Shown: positions 26,341-33,800 of the stretch, in pieces | Numbering within the stretch: the first letter of the stretch is position 1 | Layout of the letters: every line of letters begins with the position of its first letter | Source: Kitasatospora fiedleri | Lineage (GTDB): Bacteria > Actinomycetota > Actinomycetes > Streptomycetales > Streptomycetaceae | DNA length: 64,000 bases | Assembly (NCBI RefSeq): GCF_948472415.1 | Contig: NZ_OX419519.1 | Location: forward strand, 6,167,001 to 6,231,000 | Reading direction: 5' to 3' | Translations under genes and position numbers: made by a program | The notes under the pieces: model-generated | Seen by the model: only the letters and a program-made list of their open reading frames with translations | What the model was told of the DNA's origin: nothing | Databases searched by the model: none

Positions 26341-26970
26341 TCAGTTGATTTCGCTCACCTTCGCCTCCCGGAACTGGCCCGTGAAGCCCCCGGACGCCGG
26401 GGGCGCGCCCGGCAGCGGCTGGTGCTGGTACCACTCGGTGCCCGCCATCCGGGCCCGGTCCGCCGGGGTCGCGGCGGCCAGCCGCCCCGGGAGGGCGCCG
26501 CGCTCCACCTCCGAACGGTGCGCGAACACCGCCGCGAGCTTGCGGTCCAGCCAGGGGGAGACGTCCAGCGCCGTCACCTCCGCGTCCGGCACGGTGTACG
26601 CCGTCCGGCCGGGGCGCAGCAGCAGCGGGGCCAACTCGCGGGCCGCGCCGTCCGGGTGGGTGGCGAGCAGCAGGCGCTCCACCCGCCAGGGGTCGCCGAG
26701 CTCCGGGTACAGGGCGGGCAGCGCGGCGGCCTGGACGGCGAGCAGCGTCAGCCGGTGGGTCTGCCGGTGGTCCGGGTGCCCGGTCATCCCCCCGTACGCG
26801 TCGTGCGTCACCACCCAGCCCGGCCGGAACTCGCGCAGCTGCGCGACCAGTTGCCGCACCGCCGGTTCCACCGGCACGTCCACCAGCCGGTCCGCGCCCG
26901 GGGCCGACTCCGGCACCTTCGCGTCCGCGTACCCCAGCAGCCGCGGCGCACCCGCGCCCAACTCGGCCAG
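26341..26970 (-). pseudogene. PIG-L/LmbE family deacetylase, 5' end removed by IS insertion
   Basis: About 210 C-terminal residues of a PIG-L type N-acetylglucosamine deacetylase (the MshB, BtrD and mycothiol-conjugate-amidase fold). Present: LREFRPGWVVTHDAYGGMTGHPDHRQTHRL, where HPDH supplies a metal ligand, and EVTALDVSPWLDRKLAAVFAHRSE. The N-terminal AHPDDE motif, essential for zinc binding, is missing because the frame runs into the inverted repeat of the IS at 26971. No matching 5' piece is found beyond the IS cluster, so the gene is dead. Confidence 0.8.
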
Positions 26971-27882
26971 TGAGCCTCTTTCATCCTGAGTTTTCGCTGT
27001 TCGCGGGGCTGTGGATCATGAGGGTGTGGACGGCGGCGATCAGGCGGCTGATGCGGTTGGTCGAGCAGCGGGCTCTGCTGAAGACCTTCCATGCCTTCAG
27101 CCGGGCGAAGGCGCGTTCGCCTGGTGCTCGGAGTCGGGCGTAGTCGCGGTTGTGCTGCTGGTAGTGGTCCGGGAGTTCGTGGTGGTTGTAGTAGGGGGTG
27201 CGGGAGGTTGCGCCGGCACCTCGGTAGGCCCGGTCCGCCAGGACGAGGACCTCGCGGGTCAGGCAGGCCTGGACGATTCCGTGGGCGCGGGCGGCGGTCA
27301 GGTCGTGGGTGCGGCCCGGCAGGGCGCGGGAGAACCACAGGGGTGTGCCGTTAGGTGCGGCGACGGCCTGCACGTTCATCCCGTGCTTGCGGTGCTTTTG
27401 CGAGTAGTACGGCTCGTCGGCGGCGATCCGGTCGGTCGGGATCAGCGTGCCGTCGACGATCACGAAGTCGCCCTCGCCCAGTCCCAGCAGGGCCTTGCGC
27501 AGGCCCGGTGTCCACGCGGCCAGGACCTCCAAGGTCTCGTCGACGTACCGCCAGGCCGCCGCCTCCGACACCCCGAACCCTGCGGCGACCCGGGCGAACG
27601 TCTCGTTCTTCCGCAGATGGGCCAGACCGGCAGGGCCTGCTTGAAGCAGCTCAACTTCCGCCAACGCGATCCCAGTTCACACCTTCGGGTATGGATCAAC
27701 CACGAGACGTGCTCGACCAGCTCGTGCGGGACGTCAAGCATGGCAGGATACAAGACCAACAGGGCCCCTCGGCGGCGACGTGATGAGTGAGATCACCACG
27801 GCAACGACGAGGGGCCCTGTTGCGTCACTGTCGCCTGCTGACGAGGCAGTTCACCCTGCAGGGACAGGATGAAAGAGGTTCA
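26971..27882. mobile_element. IS5-superfamily insertion sequence with terminal inverted repeats
   Basis: A 912-bp element bounded by TGAGCCTCTTTCATCCTG at 26971-26988 and CAGGATGAAAGAGGTTCA at 27865-27882, inverted with one mismatch. It carries one transposase reading on the minus strand. It truncates the PIG-L gene on its left and abuts a second, decayed IS on its right. A homologous right-end fragment is at 32505-32735. No clean target duplication was seen, since the flanks have been rearranged. Confidence 0.8.
26981..27759 (-). CDS. IS5-superfamily transposase (DDE_Tnp_4 type), frameshifted
   Basis: A DDE transposase of about 259 aa. The TTG at 27759 opens with VLYPAMLDVPHELVEHVSWL and ends this frame near a missing base at about 27627. 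The second frame resumes at GLAHLRKNETFARVAAGFGVSEAAAWRYVDE. DDE residues: Asp in FVIVDGTLIPTDR, Asp in VLVLADRAYRGAG, and Glu in PGERAFARLKAWKVF. The intact relative at 29472 has the same layout in one frame, which supports the join. No slippery A-run is present, so programmed frameshifting is unlikely and this copy is probably inactive as written. Confidence 0.8.
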
Positions 27883-27884
27883 GT

Positions 27885-28018
27885 GAGGTATCTGACGTCT
27901 CAACTCTGTTGCCGGGGAGCCCTGGCGGTTACCTATCCTGCCGCACCGGACCTGCCGCACGCGCTCGTCGAGTGGGTCACCATGCTGATCGTCACCCGGG
28001 AGGTTGACCGCCGGCGTC
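27885..28018 (+). mobile_element. 5' fragment of an IS5-type element
   Basis: The sequence from GAGGTATCTGACGTCTCAAC through [27 protein letters not shown] matches the left end and transposase N-terminus of the element at 29353-30245 (GAGGTGTTAGACATCTCAAC, then [23 protein letters not shown]). It stops abruptly at 28018 where ISL3 transposase sequence begins, so one element was disrupted by another. Confidence 0.65.
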
Positions 28019-29350
28019 AAGCTCCGGCCTTCGCAAAGACCACGTTCGTTGAGCAGGTCGCCGGACTGACCGAGCGTTACCAGCGCAGAACCCCGGCGCT
28101 GCGACGGATCGTCGAGTCCCTCGCGGTGGCGCTGGCGGGCACCGCCGCCGCGAGGCTGCTGGCGGTGCTGCATCAGCCCCTTTCTTCGGCAACGATGCTG
28201 AACCACCTGATGCGCATCCCGCTGCCCGACCGGCCCACGCCTGTGGCGGTCGGGATCGACGAGTTCGCCCTGCTCAAGGGACACAACTACGCCACGATCA
28301 TCATTGACGCCGACAGTGGGCAGCGCATCGAGGTACTGCCCGACCGCAAGACGGACACGGTCACCCGCTGGTTGCGTGAACACCCCGGCATCCGCATCAT
28401 GTGCCGGGACGGTTCCGGCGGCTTCGCCCAGGCCACCGCCACCGCCGACCCAGAAATCGTCCAGGTCAGCGACCGCTGGCACCTTTGGCACGGCCTGGCC
28501 CAGGCGGTCCTGAAAGAGGTTGGCGCGCACGCCTCATGCTGGGGCAAGTCTCGGTCCACCCCTGACTGAGGGCCAACGCACGACCACCACCCGTCAACGC
28601 TGGCAGCAGGCCCACGACCTCCTCGACCAGGGCGTCGGACTCCTCGCCTGCGCCCGACGCCTGGGCATCTCGCTCAACACCGTCAAACGGTACGCCCGTG
28701 CCGCCGAGCCCGACCGGATGGTCCGCGCCCCCGTCTACCGCTCCAGTCTCGTCGACCCCTACCGTGGCCACCTGCGAGAACGTCGCGCGCAGGACCTGGC
28801 CGTCCTGGTTGCCCACCTGCTCGCGGAGATCCGCGAGCAGGGCTACAGCGGCAGCGCCAACCTCCTGGTCTGCTACATCAACCAAGGCCGCGTCGAGGCC
28901 GACCACGCCGCGCTGTCGCCCCGCAAGGTCACCGGCCTGCTCACCTGCCACCCCGACCGCCTTGGTGGCACTCAGCACGCACTGCGCGACCAACTCGCTG
29001 CCGCCTGACCCGAGATGATCGCACTGACCGAGCAGATCCGTACCTTCGCCGGCCTCCTTACCCCCTGCCCGGGCAACAACGAAAAGTTGACCGCCTGGAT
29101 CATCCGGACCCGCGCCGCCGATCTTCCCTTCCTGCGCTCCTTCGCCACCGGCCTGGAACGCGACCGCGCCGCCGTCGACGCCGCGCTCACGCTGCCTCAC
29201 CACAACGGCCGCACCGAGGGCGTCAACTGCAAGATCAAACTACTCAAGCGCCAACGGTACGGCCGCGCCGGCCACCTCCTCCTGCGCCAGCTCATCCTGC
29301 TCAACTGACGAGGCAACGATCAACGCCTACGAAAATCTTGGAAGAGCCAG
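28019..29350 (+). pseudogene. ISL3-family transposase, truncated and broken
   Basis: Most of an ISL3 transposase in three pieces. Piece 1 (to 28569) has TTFVEQVAGLTERYQRRT, VGIDEFALLKGHNYATIIID (first Asp) and DRWHLWHGLAQAVLKEV (second Asp). A one-base insertion in the G run at 28541-28544 shifts into piece 2 (to 29008), with the HTH-containing ARRLGISLNTVKRYARAAEP. A TGC-to-TGA change at 29006-29008 then interrupts an otherwise continuous frame into piece 3, which ends NGRTEGVNCKIKLLKRQRYGRAG with the catalytic Glu. The zinc-finger N-terminus is missing. The right end is probably the motif around GGAAGAGCC at 29340-29348. Confidence 0.8.
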
Positions 29351-29352
29351 TC

Positions 29353-30245
29353 ACTGAGCTCTTTCAGAGTGGCCACTGATCGGGTGACGGGCCAGCGTTC
29401 CGCAACGCACGAGGCTCCCGTGCCGTTGAGAGAGGTGTTAGACATCTCAACTCATCAACACAGGAGGCTCATTGGTTCCCCGTCCTGCCGCACTCGACCT
29501 GCCGCACGCCCTGGTCGAGTGGGTATCCGTGCTCATCGTCACTCGTGAGGGTGACCGACGCTGCAAGCTACCGCCCCACCAGCGCGCCCTCGTCGGCTTG
29601 GTCTACCTGCGCCGCCACGACACGCTCGCGCAGATCGCCGCTGGCTTCGGTATATCCATCGGCACCGCCCACGCCTACGTCACGGCCGTCGTCGATCACC
29701 TGTCCCGACGGGCGCCCGGTCTGCTGCGGGTTCTGCGCGAGACGGATCCTGATCACGTCCTGCTCGACGGGACGCTCGCCGAGTGCGACCGGGTCGGCGA
29801 CAGCCGGAGCGACTTCTCGCAGAAGCACCGTCGCCACGGCGTGAACGTGCAGGTCGTGGCCGATCCCACTGGCAAGCTGCTGTGGATCTCACCCGCGCTG
29901 CCCGGCCGCACCCACGACCTGACCGCGGCCCGAACCCACCGAATCATCCGGATCTGCGAACGCCAGGGCGTCCCCATCCTCGCCGACCGCGCCTACATCG
30001 GAGCCGGCCCCTGGGTGACCACACCGATCAGACGGCTCCCGAACAGGGACCTCACCACGACCCAGCGAACGATCAACCGGGCCCTGTCGGCAGCACGGGC
30101 ACCGGTCGAACGAAGCATCGCAAGGCTGAAGTCCTGGCAGGTCCTCCGCCGGGCCCGCTGCAGCCCCAACCGCATGACCGTCATCGCCGCAGCCATCCTC
30201 ACCCTGGAACGTCAACGCTGATGATTCTCATTGCCGTTCCAGGAT
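29353..30245 (+). mobile_element. IS5-type insertion sequence (approximate ends)
   Basis: Contains an intact transposase (29472-30221). The left limit is set at CACTGAGCTCTTTCA, which resembles the inverted repeat of the IS at 26971. The right limit lies shortly after CAGGATGAAGACGG at 30240-30253. The ends are degenerate and approximate. It sits directly after the ISL3 remnant and before an SMI1/KNR4 gene. Confidence 0.55.
29472..30221 (+). CDS. IS5-superfamily transposase, intact
   Basis: A 249-aa DDE_Tnp_4-type transposase in a single frame. The N-terminal HTH region runs [31 protein letters not shown]. Catalytic residues: Asp in [16 protein letters not shown], Asp in [12 protein letters not shown] and Glu in [16 protein letters not shown]. 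The TTG at 29472 has a strong AGGAGG at 29462-29467. The same TTG-type start is conserved in the copy at 27759. It could still be active if its ends are intact. Confidence 0.85.
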   Translation: MVPRPAALDLPHALVEWVSVLIVTREGDRRCKLPPHQRALVGLVYLRRHDTLAQIAAGFGISIGTAHAYVTAVVDHLSRRAPGLLRVLRETDPDHVLLDGTLAECDRVGDSRSDFSQKHRRHGVNVQVVADPTGKLLWISPALPGRTHDLTAARTHRIIRICERQGVPILADRAYIGAGPWVTTPIRRLPNRDLTTTQRTINRALSAARAPVERSIARLKSWQVLRRARCSPNRMTVIAAAILTLERQR

Positions 30246-30287
30246 GAAGACGGATTGGCAATGTCCGTCATCCGGTCGGGAACCGCC

Positions 30288-30857
30288 TTACGACCAGACA
30301 AGCCGACCTTCGGTGAACCGACAGACCGGGTAACTTCCACCGGCGATCCTCGTCAGCGTCTCCGCCACGGAGTCGAAATACTGGGCCATCGATTCGTACT
30401 CGCCCGTAACCGTGGGCTCACCCACGAACCAGCGGCCGACGCGGCCGTCCCGCACATCGATGAACTTTCCCATCCAGCCGTCCTGGTCCGACAGGAACGG
30501 GATCCACTCGTTACGCCAGAACGGGTAGTCGGGCTGGTCCGGAGGGTCGAATCCACCGGGCATGGAGCGGTTCGCGTAGAGCCTCTCCATCGCCCGGATG
30601 CCCAGAAAGAAGCTCCCCTCGTCGGGGAACCCGTCGAAGCCGCAGCATGCCACGTCGTAGTCGACGTCTCCCTCTGGCAGATCCAGATTGTTCTGCAACA
30701 GCCACGTCCGCAGATCCCCATGCAGAGAGATCCCCATCCGTTCCTCGGCTGCCGCGAGCATCTGCTCCGTAGCGGGCCCTGGCAGATCTGCGTGATCGGC
30801 CGGCGCGTGCTCCCGAAGAAGACTCATCACACGCGACCAACTCTCAGTCACACTCAT
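30288..30857 (-). CDS. SMI1/KNR4 (SUKH) family protein, putative immunity protein
   Basis: A 189-aa SUKH-fold protein: SWSRVMSLLREHAP, LAAAEERMGISLHGDLRTWLLQNN, PFLSDQDGWMGKFIDVRDGRVGRW and a C-terminal helix. SUKH proteins bind and neutralise nuclease, deaminase and other polymorphic toxins. It lies about 2.5 kb beyond the Imm1 gene and 3 kb from the toxin, with only IS debris and repeats between, so it may belong to the same immunity array. Base composition is less GC-extreme than in housekeeping genes nearby. The ATG is at 30857. Confidence 0.85.
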   Translation of the reverse strand: MSVTESWSRVMSLLREHAPADHADLPGPATEQMLAAAEERMGISLHGDLRTWLLQNNLDLPEGDVDYDVACCGFDGFPDEGSFFLGIRAMERLYANRSMPGGFDPPDQPDYPFWRNEWIPFLSDQDGWMGKFIDVRDGRVGRWFVGEPTVTGEYESMAQYFDSVAETLTRIAGGSYPVCRFTEGRLVWS

Positions 30858-30989
30858 CGCCCTCTGCCCTCTGTCCTCTACGGGTATGTCTCCGTCCGAC
30901 TACGCCACTGCGAAGGTTGGGAAGTATCGGCCGGAGAACCTTGCAGGGATGGTACTTCGAGCGTGCGTTCCATCCCTTCCCACGATCAA

Positions 30990-31528
30990 CAACCCACTGT
31001 GCCCGGCGAGCAGGCCGGACGGACAGCCGGGACGGCGGGCAGGCCGGGACCGGACGGCAGGCGGACCGGGACGGACAGGACGGACCGGCAGGTGAACGGA
31101 CCGGCAGGCGGCGACCGTGACCGAACGGCCGGGACGGGCGGCGGAGCGGGCCGGGTGGACCGGCGGGTGGACGGCCGGGTGAACCGGGACGGCGGCAGGC
31201 GGCCGGACGGCCGGGGCCGGGACGGACGGGACAACGGACGGGCCGGCAGGCGGAGCCGCGCGGGTCGGACCGGCAGGCGGACCGGACCGGGACGGCGGAC
31301 GGACCGGCTGCCAGGTGGACCGGCGGACCGGCGGCCGGGTGAACGGACCAGCCGACCAGCCGACCAGCGGAGCGGGCCGGGCGGACCGGCCGGGACGAAC
31401 GAGCGGCCGGGACGGGTGGACAGCCGATGAACGAACCGGACGGACCGGCAGGCAGGCAGGCCGGACCGGGCCGGGTGGACCGGCGGGTGAACGGCCGGGT
31501 GGACCGGCGGACCAACGGGCGGGGACGG
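30990..31528. repeat. Degenerate GGACCGG-type purine-rich low-complexity region
   Basis: About 540 bases composed of shuffled GGACCGG, CGGGTGGA, GGCAGGC, GGGACGG and ACCGGCGG words with a rough 4/8-bp period. All frames give only low-complexity peptides (Pro/Val/Arg or Gly/Arg/Thr), so I see no gene here. It directly replaces the last ~20 codons of the IS5 transposase at 31529, suggesting expansion or insertion within that element. Confidence 0.75.
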
Positions 31529-32267
31529 CTTCGTAGTCGCGGGCGAGACGGCGGTGGTGCATGAGCCAGCCGAAGGTCCGCTCGACGACCCAGCGGCGAG
31601 GCTGGATGACGAATCCCCTGGTCGCGGGGTCGCGGCGGACGATCTCGACGTCGATGCCGAGGATGGCGCCGTGTTCGACGACGGCGTTCTTGTAGCCCAT
31701 GTCGGTCCAGGCCTTGCGGACGGCGGGGTGCTCGGTGGCGACGGCGGTCAGCAGTTGCCGGCCGGCGGTGCCGTCGGGCACGCTCGCGGCGGTGACCAGG
31801 ACCATCAGCAGCAGACCGATCGTGTCGGTGACGATGCTGCGCTTCCTGCCCACGATCTTCTTGCCGGCATCGATGCCCTGCGAGGAGGCGGGGACGTTCG
31901 TGGAGGTCTTCACGCTCTGGGAGTCGACGATGCAGGCCGTCGGGTCCGGGCCGCGGCCCTCGGCGGTGCGGACCAGATGCCGCAGCAGTCCGTTGAGCTG
32001 CTCGAACACCCCCTCCTTCTGCCATCGGGCGAAGTAGGCGTAGACGGTTTCCCAGGGCGGGTAGTCGTGCGGGAGGTAGCGCCAGGGGATGCCGGTGCGG
32101 TCGACGTAGAGGATCGCGTCCAGGAGGTCGCGCAGCTCGTGCTCGGGGGGCCGGCCGAACGCGAGGGCCTGCTCGGTGCGGGCCCGGCGCCAGGCGGTGA
32201 GGGTGGGTTCGACCAGGGCCCAGCGGGCGTCGGACAGGTCGCTCGGATACGGTCGACGTTCCGTCAT
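31529..32267 (-). pseudogene. IS5-family transposase, C-terminally truncated
   Basis: The ATG at 32267 starts RRPYPSDLSDARWALVEPTL, typical of IS5-group transposases. DDE residues: Asp in ACIVDSQSVKTS, Asp in AWTDMGYKNAVVEHG, and Glu in RRWVVERTFGWLMHHRRLARDYEA. Homology stops at RDYEA, and the frame enters the GGACCGG repeat region. About 20 terminal residues are lost, though the DDE triad is retained. The 32268-32504 stretch upstream contains the element's left end and no further gene. Confidence 0.85.
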
Positions 32268-32504
32268 GACAACGGCATACTGCGGGATTGCCCCGCTGCC
32301 CAGGACTCGCGGCACCCGAGAGACAAAAGCCCGTGGGCTCGACTTCTTGGGACGAGACAGGAGGAACCGCGCAGTTCCGACAGGCATAGGCGCAACAGCG
32401 GCACTCCTGCCACCAGAACCCCAACCGTCACCGAACGCCAGCAGCCCGAGCTCCCCGGAAAACGGGATCAACCATCCCAACTACGGCTGAAACGCCCAGT
32501 GAGC

Positions 32505-32735
32505 CTGCGCCAGCGTGAGTTCAGTTCACGCCTTCGGGTGTAGATCAGCCAGGAGACATGCTCGACCAGCTCGTACGGGACATCGAGCATGGCAGGATAC
32601 GGGACCAAGCGAGGCTCCTCGGTCAGAGCGCGGTGCGTAGAGAACACCAACGCAACGACCAGGAGCCTCGCCTGTCACCCCGCCCCCGCTGACCAGCCAT
32701 TTCACCCTCTTAGGACAGGATGAAAGAAGCTCAGT
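32505..32735. mobile_element. Right-end remnant of an IS like that at 26971
   Basis: This stretch aligns with 27660-27882: CAGTTCACGCCTTCGGGTG, ACATGCTCGACCAGCTCGT and CATGGCAGGATACGGGACC. It ends in CAGGATGAAAGAAGCTCA at 32716-32735, a variant of the IS inverted repeat. It encodes only the first ~30 residues of the transposase (YPAMLDVPYELVEHVSWLI). It may be the trace of an IS-mediated deletion next to the immunity gene. Confidence 0.7.
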
Positions 32736-32783
32736 AGCGGCCACCCAGCCTCTCGGGTGCTGTCGTTATGCAGCGGGACAGAA

Positions 32784-33350
32784 TTACGGCTGTCGGCTGG
32801 AAATTTCTCCTGAGCTAATCGCCGCTACGAGACCTTCGAATGCAGACTTTGCATCGGTGGAGATTCGTCCAGGAGGGGTTTCAGTGTCGTTACGGCTACC
32901 GTTCATGTGCCCCGGAGTCCAGTTGATTCGGTTCGGCCTGTCGCCCGTCCCTGTTCGCCAGTACTCTTCGATCACTTCGCGAACGACTGCCAGCGGAATT
33001 GCACTCTTGCGGTCGAGAAAAACCGGGCAGTGGATATCCGTAATTACGTCGGGGTCTCCCCCGGGCGGCTCTGGGGCATCAGAGACCCAAACCGAGTCGT
33101 AAATCCCCCCTTTCCTTGGAAACCTCGCGTCAACAAACCACACAAAGCCGCCATACCCTGTCGACCTATTCAAGGAGACTATGAGAAAGTTGGTGGAGCG
33201 GTCGCCCTCTTTGATCATTTCATCATCGAGGGAGATCCAGGCCTGATCTCCATATTCAAGCTCCGTCACCACCTTCGAGATTATGCGGTCGACCTGACTG
33301 TCGGTCCCCCCGCGAAGCTGCTCGTCACCGAGCATGACCTTCATGACCAT
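32784..33350 (-). CDS. Imm1-family immunity protein
   Basis: A 188-aa protein matching the Imm1 pattern: STGYGGFVWFVDARFPRKGG in the central sheet, DIHCPVFLDRKSAIPLAVVREVIEEYWRTG, then DRPNRINWTPG near the end. Imm1 proteins neutralise polymorphic toxins and are often found beside deaminase toxins. It starts at 33350, immediately after the toxin stop at 33351, on the same strand, the classical toxin-immunity order. It is visibly AT-richer than its surroundings, like the toxin tip, suggesting joint horizontal acquisition. The start could be this GTG/ATG cluster or the next Met. Confidence 0.8.
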   Translation of the reverse strand: MVMKVMLGDEQLRGGTDSQVDRIISKVVTELEYGDQAWISLDDEMIKEGDRSTNFLIVSLNRSTGYGGFVWFVDARFPRKGGIYDSVWVSDAPEPPGGDPDVITDIHCPVFLDRKSAIPLAVVREVIEEYWRTGTGDRPNRINWTPGHMNGSRNDTETPPGRISTDAKSAFEGLVAAISSGEISSRQP

Positions 33351-33800
33351 TTAGTCCTCCAACGATCCCTTGCCTACGATTTTCTTCGCAACCAGCTTGC
33401 CGGTGGCAAGGTCTTTCACCCACACCGTGAGCGTGTGACCGGCGGGAAGAATGAGCGCCACCGCATCGGTGCAATTATACACCTTGTTGCAAATTCCATC
33501 AGTATTGTTGATCACTATAGAAATGTCAAGCTTCTCTATCCCCTTTTCCTTGATCGCCTTTCGCATTATCCAGGCATACATAGTCTCCACGTGAGTGTCT
33601 GTTGGGTACCCGGCATCTTTCCCGTACTTCTTGGAAAGATATTCACTGATCTCGGCCTGGTATTCAGTCTCGCCGCTGGTGATGACCGGCAAATCTACGA
33701 AGCCGTCCTTGTCAATGAATATCGGCTGCCCGACCGTCTTGTCTCCCTTTTTCCAAGAGGGGAGCTTATTGAAGACGGCGTCCAGGTCGATGCAGATGAC
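33351..33800 (-). other. Deaminase toxin domain (C-terminal tip)
   Basis: The 150 residues after the HINT LVHN. The zinc-site residues are His and Glu of THVETMYAW (codons 33585-33593) and two Cys of GICNKVYNC (codons 33489-33491 and 33471-33473). This matches the H-x-E...C-x(n)-C layout of SCP1.201-like deaminases, whose founding characterised member DddA deaminates cytosine in double-stranded DNA. The C-x5-C spacing differs from the C-x2-C of DddA. Whether the target is dsDNA, ssDNA or RNA cannot be told. Confidence 0.7.

Noticed and set aside
26981-27759. Programmed ribosomal frameshift in the IS transposase
   Set aside because: No A-rich slippery heptamer or pseudoknot is visible at the junction, and the intact relative at 29472 needs none. 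Base loss is simpler.
30844-32424. Long Pro/Val/Arg-rich reading frames extending the IS5 transposase
   Set aside because: The extension is only the translated GGACCGG repeat block. Transposase homology stops at about 31529.
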